This document shows, piece after piece, positions 6,972 through 14,339 of a DNA stretch of 33,782 nucleotides (position 1 is its first letter; the number at the start of each line of letters is the position of its first letter). The translations under genes and the position numbers were made by a program. The notes under the pieces were generated by a model. The model was not told where the DNA came from. It made no database searches and worked only from the letters and a program-made list of their open reading frames with translations. Origin of the DNA: an uncultured bacterium (GTDB taxonomy: Bacteria > Bacillota_I > Bacilli_A > RF39 > UBA660). The DNA lies in the NCBI GenBank assembly GCA_946560065.1, contig CAMNUE010000018.1, positions 1 through 33,782 on the forward strand. The letters run 5' to 3'.

Positions 6972-8189
6972 CTACTGTTTCTTCCACAATTTACTAATAT
7001 TTTTATAATTATAGTTTAATTCATTGGTTTCTAATATTTTTCTTAGACCTGTTTCTTCATTATAGAGATAAACTGTATCTTTACTGATTAATAAAATATC
7101 TCTATCAATTATACTCCACTCTTTTATGTTATTTAATTCAAATAATAAGATTGGATTATTTTTATGAGTATCTAAAGCTTTATAGAATTTATTGCCATTA
7201 AGATAATAATAGTAGTTGTATTCTTGTTTTATATCTTTAGAGTCCATTTTTTCTATGTTTAGTTGTTCATTAGAGAAATATTGTTCTTTCATGAAGAAAT
7301 CACTTTTAGATAATAAGTTTAATTTTTGATTAGTGTACTTTTGATACTTTAATTCTTCATTACCAACCTCTTCTATCTTTTTCTTTTTTATGTTAATAGT
7401 ATATTGTTTTTTTTCCTTCTTATCAGTAACATAAATTAGACCATTTACTATTCCATTTATATATGAGTCTTTGGAGATTTTTTCTTTTAATTCATATTTG
7501 CTTAGTTTGTCTTTTTTTAAATCATAATAATAAATATTTTTGATACCATTTACTGAAGTATTTTCAAATAAAACATAATAATTATCCACTACGACTGACA
7601 TTAAATTATCATATAGATCATAATCTAGTATTTTCTGATAGTGTTGACTATTGTTACTCAAAATATAAATACCTTTATAGTCCCAGATTATAAATTTATA
7701 ATTATCTTTAATGTTATTTTTATAAATAGATAAGTTTTTATATTTTTTGATAGTATCTTTATTCTTGGAAATTTTTAGATTATATTTTTTTGCTTTAGTT
7801 AGAATTTCTTTAAAATCAGAATTATCTTCATTATAAAGATAAGTAGTTGCGACAGATTTATTATTTTCATTACAATATATATTACTTGGAATATTCTTTT
7901 TATAGATTGGTACTATACATTCTAGGTTGTTCTTTTTATAATATTTTATTTCTTTAATTATTTTTTTCTTTTTGTTTGCATTTTCATTTAAAGAAATGAT
8001 ATAAGTATTCTTTTTATTATTTATAACTAGATCATACCAATGATTTTTATTTTTTATATAGAATGATTCACTAATGTTATATTTATCAATTTTATAGGTT
8101 GTTTCATGTTCTTTTTTAATTATTTTACCTATAAAGCATATTAATAATATTAGAATAATTAGTAGAATAATTTTCTTTATTCTTTTCAT
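6972..8189 (-). CDS. Membrane-anchored extracytoplasmic protein of unknown function
   Basis: This 405-residue protein has one N-terminal hydrophobic helix after MKRIKK (about residues 7-25) and a long Lys/Asn/Tyr-rich domain that should face outside. The domain repeats short strands of the pattern 'hydrophobic-Tyr-x-Tyr-Asp/Asn' (NIYYYDLKKDKLSKYEL, DTVYLYNEETGLRKIL), which could form beta-propeller-like blades; this is only a visual impression. There is no lipobox or catalytic motif. It appears to be a single-gene unit, convergent with nothing and downstream of the 8219-8239 hairpin. I do not recognise the family. Confidence 0.6.
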   Translation of the reverse strand: MKRIKKIILLIILILLICFIGKIIKKEHETTYKIDKYNISESFYIKNKNHWYDLVINNKKNTYIISLNENANKKKKIIKEIKYYKKNNLECIVPIYKKNIPSNIYCNENNKSVATTYLYNEDNSDFKEILTKAKKYNLKISKNKDTIKKYKNLSIYKNNIKDNYKFIIWDYKGIYILSNNSQHYQKILDYDLYDNLMSVVVDNYYVLFENTSVNGIKNIYYYDLKKDKLSKYELKEKISKDSYINGIVNGLIYVTDKKEKKQYTINIKKKKIEEVGNEELKYQKYTNQKLNLLSKSDFFMKEQYFSNEQLNIEKMDSKDIKQEYNYYYYLNGNKFYKALDTHKNNPILLFELNNIKEWSIIDRDILLISKDTVYLYNEETGLRKILETNELNYNYKNISKLWKKQ

Positions 8190-8218
8190 ATCATCACCGT
8201 TTAAATTATAACAAAATA

Positions 8219-8239
8219 AGAGACTAAAAACTAGTCTCT
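8219..8239 (-). terminator. Terminator hairpin after the 8231 gene
   Basis: AGAGACTA/TAGTCTCT is an 8-bp stem with a 5-nt loop that overlaps the stop codon of the PH-domain gene. It is followed on the minus strand by a modest T-rich tail (TATTTTG). Confidence 0.6.
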
Positions 8240-8677
8240 TTCTTCGTCTCTTAAGCCATATTTTTGTTTTTCTCGCATCATATAACTTGTAATTTCTGTT
8301 TCTATTTCTGTTAGTGCATCCTTACTAATATTAGAAAGAGTTACAAATTCTTTAACTGTGTCTATATATACTTTACCCCATAAGATACCACTTGATACTT
8401 TTAAGTCATTGAATAAATCAGGTGTGATGGAGTTTAGAAAATAACCTATTACTACACGTTTTCTTCCAATTAGAATTCTTTTATTTGTTAAAGCAACTAC
8501 AGCGCTCCCCCAGATATTAAATGGACTGTCATTTTTTTGAGCAATGAAGGCATATAGTACCTCTTCATCAGGGTTTAGGTGTTTTTCAACAACTGATGAG
8601 TTTTTATCTAATCTCCAACCAATTGTAAATGGATACTTTTCTTTAAATTCTAATACTTTTTTATATACTGTTCCCAT
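8231..8677 (-). CDS. Small PH-domain-like protein
   Basis: This 148-residue protein starts 5 nt after AGGAGG, which overlaps the stop of the upstream gene, so translation is probably coupled. The central part (about residues 30-125) reads like a bacterial pleckstrin-homology domain: EEVLYAFIAQ, VVALTNKRILIGRKR, VYIDTVKEFVTLS and a final helix. In this group the 'ALTNKRIL' turn is typical. There is no membrane helix. The role is unknown; bacterial PH domains often mediate membrane or protein contacts. It is paired with a membrane-anchored thioredoxin-like protein. Confidence 0.6.
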   Translation of the reverse strand: MGTVYKKVLEFKEKYPFTIGWRLDKNSSVVEKHLNPDEEVLYAFIAQKNDSPFNIWGSAVVALTNKRILIGRKRVVIGYFLNSITPDLFNDLKVSSGILWGKVYIDTVKEFVTLSNISKDALTEIETEITSYMMREKQKYGLRDEERD

Positions 8678-8685
8678 TTATCCTC

Positions 8686-9225
8686 CTAATTAATGAAACC
8701 AGATGTTTTAAAAAATTCTGTATAATGTGCCTTGTCTGTTAAACCATCTACTTTATTAACTATTTCTCCTTTACTTACTACCAATAATAATGGTGTTCCA
8801 AATCCTTGACTAAAGAATTCATTTGATTTAACTAAGTTAGCTTCATCATCACCTGAAAAATTATCAGTATTTAAGTAATTAATCTCTAAGTCATTTTCAT
8901 AAGCAATATTTTTTATAATTGGTTCAGCAATTTGACAATATTGACATGTAGGCCTAGCAATTAAAATGATTTTGTTTTCTTCTCCATTGTAGTACTCTAA
9001 ATATGTATCCATATTTATTTCAGAAAGTTCTTTTGTCTCTTCTTCCTTAACATTATTACTTTCTTCTTGAGCGTTGGCAATTATAACACTGGCATCTTCG
9101 GTCATCTTATTATCATCTTCTTTTGAATTTTCTTGTCTGCCAACAAAAAAACTCATCACTACTAAAACTGCGAAGACGCCAATAAGAATCCATTTCAAAT
9201 ATTTTTTATTATTTTTTTCTTCCAT
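8686..9225 (-). CDS. Membrane-anchored thioredoxin-like protein
   Basis: This 179-residue protein has an N-terminal helix (WILIGVFAVLVVMSFFVG, about 12-29), an acidic linker and a thioredoxin-fold domain facing outside. The active-site motif is PTCQYC within IILIARPTCQYCQIAEPI, and the expected cis-proline appears in GFGTPLLLVV. It probably takes part in extracytoplasmic disulfide exchange or serves as a redox partner. It is the first gene of a two-gene unit with the PH-domain protein. GAGGTG lies ahead of the ATG and an extended -10 TATAAT at 9247-9252. Confidence 0.75.
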   Translation of the reverse strand: MEEKNNKKYLKWILIGVFAVLVVMSFFVGRQENSKEDDNKMTEDASVIIANAQEESNNVKEEETKELSEINMDTYLEYYNGEENKIILIARPTCQYCQIAEPIIKNIAYENDLEINYLNTDNFSGDDEANLVKSNEFFSQGFGTPLLLVVSKGEIVNKVDGLTDKAHYTEFFKTSGFIN

Positions 9226-9276
9226 AAAGCACCTCTTTCTGTTTGTATTATAACATACATACTTGTTTTTAAGATA

Positions 9277-10866
9277 CTACTTATCCTTTTTTTCTATATA
9301 TTCTTCATAAGGAATGCTTCTATCTATTATTTTTCCATCTTCTGTTATTTCAATTACACGATTTGCTACCGTGCTGTTTAATTCATAGTCACGAGATGTA
9401 AATAATACTTCTCCTTGGAAGTTTACTAATCCCTTATTTAGCGATGTAATACTTTCAAGGTCAAGGTGGTTTGTAGGTTCATCTAATATCAAGAAATTTG
9501 GTTGTTCTAACATCATTTTAGATAACATACAACGAGCTTTTTCTCCTCCTGATAAAACATTAACTTTTTTGAAAACATCTTCTCCAGAAAATAACATTCT
9601 ACCTAGAAAACCACGAAGAATGGTTTCATCCTTGATATCGTAGAATTGCCCAATCCATTCCATGATATTCTTATCAATTTTGAAATATTCGTTATTATCT
9701 TGAGGTAAGTATCCTGGAATTATTGTTTTTCCCCACTCTATTTTTCCGCTGTCTTCTTTATCTTTTCCTGACAGAATATTGAATAATGTAGTTTTTACCA
9801 TGTCATCTCCAGCTAAGAAACATATTTTATCTCCTTTTAGAATAGTAAATGAAACATTATCTAGAATCTTTTTACCATCAACTACTTTTGTTAAGTTTTC
9901 AACTTTAAGTATCTCTTTTCCAGCTGGTTTTTCAATCTTAAAATCAATGTATGGGTATTTTCTACTAGATGGAACAATTTTATCTAATTCAATCTTATCA
10001 AGCATTTTCTTACGAGATGTTGCTTGTTTTGATTTTGACGCATTAGCTGAGAATCTAGCAATGAAAGCTTGAAGTTCTTTAATCTTTTCTTCTTTCTTTT
10101 TATTAGAGTCACGCATTTGTTTTTGTAATAGTTCACTTGATTCATACCAAAAATCGTAGTTACCAACATATAATTTAATTTTTGAGTAATCAATATCAGC
10201 AATATGAGTACATACTTTATTTAAGAAATGTCTGTCATGAGAAACTATTATTACTGTGTTATTGAAGTTAATTAGAAATTCTTCTAACCATTTGATTGCT
10301 TCAATATCTAAGCTGTTTGTAGGCTCATCTAGAAGTAAGATATCAGGATCACCAAATAAGGCTTGTGCAAGTAAAACTTTTACTCTTAATTTTACTGGAA
10401 TGTCTCCCATATTCATATAATGGAATTCCTCAGCTACTCCTAGATTGTTTAATAATTGTGCTGCATCTGGTTCAGCATTCCATCCATCTAAATCCATGAA
10501 TTCAGCTTCTAAGTTAGCTAATTTCATTCCATCTTCTTCTGAGAATTCTGTTTGAGAATACATTTTATTCTTTTCTTCCATTATTTCATATAATTTGGAA
10601 TTTCCCATGATTACAACATCTAGAACTCTCTTGTCATCAAACTCATAATGATCTTGTTTTAATATTGATAATCTTTCATCTTTAGTAATTGTTATTTCAC
10701 CAGTAGTTGTTTCTAATTCACCACTTAAAAGTTTTAGGAAAGTTGATTTTCCACTACCATTAGCACCTATTAATCCATAACAATTTCCATTAGTAAATTT
10801 AATATTTACATCTTCAAATAAAGTTCTTTTTCCAAACTTTAAACTTACGTTATTTACTTGTATCAT
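9277..10866 (-). CDS. ykpA: ABC-F family ATPase, YkpA type
   Basis: This 529-residue soluble protein has two ABC domains joined by a linker with the YkpA/YbiT-type stretch ARFSANASKSKQATSRKK. ABC-F proteins of this kind act on ribosomes; the exact duty of YkpA is not settled. Domain 1 has Walker A GANGSGKST, Walker B DILLLDEPTNSLD and the H-loop VSHDRHF, but the signature is degenerate (GDIPVKLRVKVLL where LSGGE-type residues are usual). Domain 2 has a good signature (LSGGEKARC) and Walker B (FLILDEPTNHLD). Its Walker A is degenerate (LAGDDMVKTT), which I recall as typical of YkpA, and its H-loop is changed to TSRD. GAGGTGA precedes the ATG. There are no membrane segments. Confidence 0.9.
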   Translation of the reverse strand: MIQVNNVSLKFGKRTLFEDVNIKFTNGNCYGLIGANGSGKSTFLKLLSGELETTTGEITITKDERLSILKQDHYEFDDKRVLDVVIMGNSKLYEIMEEKNKMYSQTEFSEEDGMKLANLEAEFMDLDGWNAEPDAAQLLNNLGVAEEFHYMNMGDIPVKLRVKVLLAQALFGDPDILLLDEPTNSLDIEAIKWLEEFLINFNNTVIIVSHDRHFLNKVCTHIADIDYSKIKLYVGNYDFWYESSELLQKQMRDSNKKKEEKIKELQAFIARFSANASKSKQATSRKKMLDKIELDKIVPSSRKYPYIDFKIEKPAGKEILKVENLTKVVDGKKILDNVSFTILKGDKICFLAGDDMVKTTLFNILSGKDKEDSGKIEWGKTIIPGYLPQDNNEYFKIDKNIMEWIGQFYDIKDETILRGFLGRMLFSGEDVFKKVNVLSGGEKARCMLSKMMLEQPNFLILDEPTNHLDLESITSLNKGLVNFQGEVLFTSRDYELNSTVANRVIEITEDGKIIDRSIPYEEYIEKKDK

Positions 10867-10921
10867 TTTATCACCTCAAAGCCTCTTTATTTTACTATAT
10901 ATATTAAAAAATTACAAGTTA

Positions 10922-10945
10922 TGAAAAAGAAGTCCTGGACTTCTT
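10922..10945 (-). terminator. Intrinsic terminator after the kinase-like gene
   Basis: AAGAAGT/ACTTCTT is a 7-bp stem closed by CCAGG, followed by TTTTTC on the minus strand, just after the stop of the 10950 gene. Confidence 0.7.
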
Positions 10946-10949
10946 CATT

Positions 10950-11642
10950 TTACATGTTGATTTTTCTTTTGGCATACTCACCAAATGTTTCACTTTCTGA
11001 CATATCATATTCTATGAAACATAAGGCTTCTACTCCTTCGTTTTCATAAAATGATATTTCTTCTTTAAACCTCGCATACTCATTAGGATTAAACCCTTGA
11101 AATTTTAATAATTCATTAACTAAGTATTCATTGAATGTATCAATATTGGTAGATACTGGGTCGCTACATAAATTTTCTTCTAATTCAGCAAGTGTTTGAT
11201 ATCTACCACAATCAATTAGATAAGCACCATTATTATAGATGGTGTTTTTTAATATGGCATCATGAACTATGACATCATACTTTCCTAGCGTAATAAAGTC
11301 TTTTCTTAATATTTTTAACTCTTCAATGATTTTACTTTTTGGTTGAATTGAAAGATTGTCTTTTCCTAGATTTTCTACGTATTCTGAAACGCATCCTCTT
11401 AATTGTCTTTTCTTATTTAATAAGGAAGCTTCTGCTAACATAATTCTTTTAGTTGGAATTTTTTTATATAATTCTATTTTCTCTTTAGTCAAAAATTCTG
11501 GTTCTTTGAATGGATTATATAGTTTGAAGACCTTTCCATCTATCAAATAGGCTGTTGCTGTTGTTCCTGTTCCAAGACATTTATCTTTACGCATATTATA
11601 AGGATTTAACCTAATTTTCTTATTATCTAGTAAATAAATCAT
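10950..11642 (-). CDS. Kinase-fold protein with intact catalytic residues
   Basis: This 230-residue protein starts at ATG 11642, directly after the strong AAGGGGGG site; the longer open frame upstream has no site. The sequence follows the protein/aminoglycoside kinase pattern: glycine loop LGTGTTATAYL (Gly24-Ala29), a likely ATP lysine in KVFK (Lys40), catalytic loop VHDAILKN (His127, Asp128, Asn133) and a DFG-like YLIDCGR (Asp144). It is small for a kinase, and the C-lobe is short. The substrate is unknown. The next gene upstream (11725-12393) has the same fold, so the two look like a duplicated pair. An extended -10 TATAAT at 11668-11673 suggests its own promoter. Confidence 0.65.
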   Translation of the reverse strand: MIYLLDNKKIRLNPYNMRKDKCLGTGTTATAYLIDGKVFKLYNPFKEPEFLTKEKIELYKKIPTKRIMLAEASLLNKKRQLRGCVSEYVENLGKDNLSIQPKSKIIEELKILRKDFITLGKYDVIVHDAILKNTIYNNGAYLIDCGRYQTLAELEENLCSDPVSTNIDTFNEYLVNELLKFQGFNPNEYARFKEEISFYENEGVEALCFIEYDMSESETFGEYAKRKINM

Positions 11643-11667
11643 TTTGTCCCCCCTTCTTTTGTCAGTT

Positions 11668-11673
11668 ATTATA
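11668..11673 (-). promoter_or_regulatory. Extended -10 box of the 11642 gene
   Basis: The minus strand reads TGCTATAAT, an extended -10, about 25 bp ahead of the ATG. No consensus -35 box is apparent. Confidence 0.5.
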
Positions 11674-11700
11674 GCATAAAAACTATTTTTTAGATAAGAA

Positions 11701-11725
11701 AAAGGCAAGATTATTACTTGTCTTT
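11701..11725 (-). terminator. Hairpin after the pseudokinase-like gene
   Basis: AAAGACAAG/CTTGCCTTT on the minus strand forms a stem with one mismatch, followed by Ts, at the stop of the 11725 gene. Confidence 0.5.
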
Positions 11726-12393
11726 TAAATACTTTTTACAAATTGTTTAATTGAATCATCATTATTTGAAATAATATTTTTAAAGAAGTCACTGCTATTT
11801 TCGTAATCATCTTTTGAACTTAGTATTTCTTTTACTTTAGAAACTTCTGCTTTTGTAAATTTACTTTTTCTTAATTCTTGAGTAATTAATTCTGTTATAA
11901 GCAAATGAAGTTGATATTTATTTAATCTTTCTAACTCTTCAGTTGAGAATAATTCTAAGATGGAATACTCGCTTGGATCTGTTAAATATAGTTCTCCGTT
12001 AAAAATAGAATTTTCTGGAGAGACACCATTTAGCAATACGCTTCTTCTACTTAGAGTTTCAATATCTCTTTCACTTATAGATATTTCATTTACTAATTCA
12101 TTTTTTGGTAGTGTGATTATTCTCTTGCTACTACCTTTTTCTTCTGGACTCTTCAATGTAAACCCTTTTAGTTTCTTATTATAAAAAAGAAGTTTTCGAG
12201 GTAGTAAAATTCTGTCTGTTGAAATTGATGTCAAATATTTAGCAGTTTCTTCTTCGATTGTTGTTGTGTCATCTTTAAAGACTTTTAAAGCTGAGTCTTT
12301 AAATTTATATATATTTCCTGTTTTTCCCGTTGAAATTTTGTGTAGAGACTTTGTTGTTAATTGAATATCTTTATTATCTAGTTTATATCCCAT
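11725..12393 (-). CDS. Pseudokinase-like paralogue of the neighbouring kinase-fold protein
   Basis: This 222-residue protein starts after GGAGGAAATCT. It lines up by eye with the adjacent 230-residue kinase-like protein: ISTGKTGNIYKF for the glycine loop, ALKVFK for the lysine, LNGVSPENSIF in place of VHDAILKNTIY, and YLTDPSEYS in place of YLIDCGRYQ. Thus the catalytic HD is replaced by NG and the DxG motif by DPS, while the metal-binding Asn (128) and Asp (139) remain. It may be inactive and act as a partner or regulator of its neighbour. It has its own promoter (12417-12445), so the pair is adjacent but not clearly one transcript. Confidence 0.6.
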   Translation of the reverse strand: MGYKLDNKDIQLTTKSLHKISTGKTGNIYKFKDSALKVFKDDTTTIEEETAKYLTSISTDRILLPRKLLFYNKKLKGFTLKSPEEKGSSKRIITLPKNELVNEISISERDIETLSRRSVLLNGVSPENSIFNGELYLTDPSEYSILELFSTEELERLNKYQLHLLITELITQELRKSKFTKAEVSKVKEILSSKDDYENSSDFFKNIISNNDDSIKQFVKSI

Positions 12394-12416
12394 AGATTTC
12401 CTCCGTCGTTTTGCTT

Positions 12417-12445
12417 ATTGTAACATATAATAATTTACTTGTAAA
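12417..12445 (-). promoter_or_regulatory. Promoter of the pseudokinase-like gene
   Basis: The minus strand has TTTACA (12440-12445), a 17-bp spacer and TACAAT (12417-12422) with an upstream TG. Confidence 0.65.
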
Positions 12446-12451
12446 TTTTTA

Positions 12452-13048
12452 TTATTTTCTATAAAAATTTGAAATGAATTTTGCAAATTCATAAAGAATT
12501 ATATCGCTTTTATTTATGGCAAAACTTTTTCCAATAGCTTTTCCACCAATTGTAAGAGAGGCAATTATAGCAGCAACAGTGAGACTTGTGAATAAAGCAT
12601 TAAAATTAAATTTGGTTACTAAGATTGCAGCAATCGTAGTTGCAGCGGCACCTGATATAATACCACAAATGTCGCCTATTACATCACAGCAGAAACTTGA
12701 TACTTTGTCAGCATTCTTTTTAAATTTTACGGCAACGTTAGCACCTTTTACTTTTCTTGAATTCATCGAGTGGAAAACTGCTTCATCTGCTGTTGTTACT
12801 GAAACTCCGACGATGTCGAAAATAATTCCTAATAAAACAAATAATAAAGTTACAATTATTCCTAAAACTAGGGATAAATTAGGAATAGTCATTTCTGATA
12901 TAAATGAAAGCCCAAAGGAGATTGTAAAAGCCGTTATTGTTACTATTGTTATCCACTTTACATCTACGTTTTCTTTTTTTACTTTTTCTTTCTTCTTTGT
13001 TTGAACAATTAAATTTTCTAATTCATTATTTTTATTTTTTTTAAACAT
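12452..13048 (-). CDS. Membrane protein resembling a DUF21/CorB-like transmembrane domain
   Basis: This 198-residue protein starts after AAAGGACTTAT. A charged N-terminal tail precedes about four hydrophobic helices (around 33-50, 57-80, 125-148 and 150-170). The stretch VSVTTADEAVFHSMNSRKV, placed after the second helix and before a charged loop, resembles the membrane domain of CNNM/CorB-like magnesium proteins. The CBS and C-terminal domains of those proteins are absent, so transport or ion sensing is only a guess. A long open frame on the opposite strand is a shadow caused by the hydrophobic codons. Confidence 0.5.
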   Translation of the reverse strand: MFKKNKNNELENLIVQTKKKEKVKKENVDVKWITIVTITAFTISFGLSFISEMTIPNLSLVLGIIVTLLFVLLGIIFDIVGVSVTTADEAVFHSMNSRKVKGANVAVKFKKNADKVSSFCCDVIGDICGIISGAAATTIAAILVTKFNFNALFTSLTVAAIIASLTIGGKAIGKSFAINKSDIILYEFAKFISNFYRK

Positions 13049-13146
13049 ATAAGTCCTTTCATAATAGTTCTACTTTTAAAGCTTGTTCTAGTTTTCAATA
13101 TTTGTGAAATTTAATTCTTTGATTTATTTATTGAATAAGCAATTAA

Positions 13147-13458
13147 TTATTTTTTATATTTATAAGAATCAAAAACTACAATATCATCATTATCTTTAAA
13201 CATTTCTTCTAACTCACTGGCGTTTTCTTTAGCTTGTTTTTGTCTCTCAGCATATCTAGAGTAAGTTACTTCTACGTATTCTTTGGCTTCTGAAATTTTT
13301 CTTTCAAAGTTTTCAAGTTGAGTTTCTGTTAATCTAATTCTATAAGCTTTTGGTCTAATATTCATAATTTTTTGATTTTTATCTTCTCTTTCAATGATTA
13401 TTTCTTTATTTTCATTTTCATCTTTTTTTCCTTTAATTACTCTAAAATTATTATTCAT
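13147..13458 (-). CDS. Small charged coiled-coil protein, unknown
   Basis: This 103-residue protein follows AGGAG and a strong promoter (13501-13529). It is highly charged and mostly helical, with a likely coiled coil in ETQLENFERKISEAKEY and onwards. It has no cysteine, signal or membrane helix. I do not recognise it. It lies directly downstream of the large RNA gene on the same strand, but has its own promoter after the RNA terminator. Confidence 0.6.
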   Translation of the reverse strand: MNNNFRVIKGKKDENENKEIIIEREDKNQKIMNIRPKAYRIRLTETQLENFERKISEAKEYVEVTYSRYAERQKQAKENASELEEMFKDNDDIVVFDSYKYKK

Positions 13459-13500
13459 ATTATATTCTCCTATTTATATTTCTTTTTAAATTATATTTTT

Positions 13501-13529
13501 AATATATAAGTCATTTCTTTTATTGTCAA
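13501..13529 (-). promoter_or_regulatory. Promoter of the 13458 gene
   Basis: The minus strand has TTGACA (13524-13529), a 17-bp spacer and TATATT (13501-13506). Confidence 0.8.
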
Positions 13530-13578
13530 TAGAATGTTTTTTCTTAAAATTAAAAACAAATTCCTAATAAATATAAAT

Positions 13579-13602
13579 AAAAAAAGTAGAGATTCTACTT
13601 TT
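13579..13602 (-). terminator. Intrinsic terminator of the large RNA
   Basis: AAAAGTAGA/TCTACTTTT is a 9-bp stem with a 3-nt loop, followed by a run of Ts on the minus strand. Confidence 0.9.
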
Positions 13603-14210
13603 ACATTCAAATTAATTGTTTGGCTATCAATATAGTAAACTTTGAGCCTTAGGTCAAGTAGGATTTCCCTGATTCTTACAATCTCGTTACCAAGGTTGCG
13701 GTTCCCCTTTAAAAGAATCAATATGACGTCACCGAAACATACGACTTGATTACCACTTAGTGCCCACTGCAATCCTATATTGAATTACACCCTAGGGGAT
13801 TTCCCCTCCAACACTTTACTAATAATTCTTTTTTGCAAAAATAATTTCAAAACGCAATACTTAATATAAGTGGCCGCTTAAATTAAGCAAGATCATTTAT
13901 CCCAATATTTCCACTCAAGACAGGCTACGCTGCACATAACTTTCGCCACAATACAGGTTCTATCCTATTTCGTAATAAATCATCAGTTATAAATAACGTA
14001 TAGATTTACCACAAGAATAGGTCTCCACAGATAGTGGGTCGTGATTCGTATGCCATTACGAGTCGCCCAGTATCCTTCATCTCCAGCACCCACCCCAAAC
14101 TGGGCGTAAGAAGCAGACACCAAAGGTTTCACAGATATGCCCTTTAACGAATTTTTAAGCTCGTCTTCTTAATAAAGTAATTGACTAGAATAATGTGCCA
14201 TCAATTACGT
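13579..14210 (-). ncRNA. Large structured non-coding RNA, about 630 nt, class not settled
   Basis: A near-perfect promoter, a gene-sized stretch without a credible reading frame and an intrinsic terminator define an RNA gene. The region is visibly richer in G and C than its surroundings, as structured RNAs are in AT-rich genomes. Stems seen by eye include GTAATTGA/TCAATTAC at the 5' end (14201-14208 with 14177-14184), CGCCCAGT/ACTGGGCG (14099-14106 with 14064-14071), TCGTA/TACGA (14057-14061 with 14046-14050), GGGGAAATCCCC, and GATTCTT/AAGAATC near the 3' end (13713-13719 with 13671-13677). It is far longer than tmRNA, RNase P RNA or 6S RNA, and I see none of their conserved cores. Size and likely host fit the large ornate RNAs (ROOL, GOLLD, OLE); ROOL is the best guess, not a demonstrated match. 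The 93-residue frame at its 3' end has no ribosome binding site. Confidence 0.8.
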
Positions 14211-14215
14211 TGTTA

Positions 14216-14244
14216 ATTATACCACTTTTTTACTCATTTGTCAA
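14216..14244 (-). promoter_or_regulatory. Consensus promoter of the large RNA
   Basis: The minus strand has perfect TTGACA (14239-14244), a 17-bp spacer and perfect TATAAT (14216-14221). This is one of the strongest promoters in the window and suggests abundant transcription starting near 14210. Confidence 0.92.
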
Positions 14245-14339
14245 ATTTGGTGCTTAGCTTGTAAGCTAATTATTTTGATTTCTTTATTATTAAAAACAAT
14301 TGAAAATATAAAAATATTATTAAATTGTTTCTCTATATT

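Noticed and set aside
12516..13004. A 162-codon plus-strand frame
   Set aside because: It is the antisense shadow of the membrane protein gene, which has a ribosome binding site and sensible helices.
13491..13772. A 93-codon minus-strand frame at the 3' end of the large RNA
   Set aside because: It lacks a ribosome binding site, contains the RNA terminator, and overlaps strongly base-paired sequence. It is best explained as a chance frame in an RNA gene.
13579..14210. tmRNA, RNase P RNA or a group II intron as identity of the RNA
   Set aside because: The length is too great for tmRNA or RNase P, no tRNA-like ends or conserved RNase P core are seen, and no domain V-like hairpin or intron-encoded protein is present.
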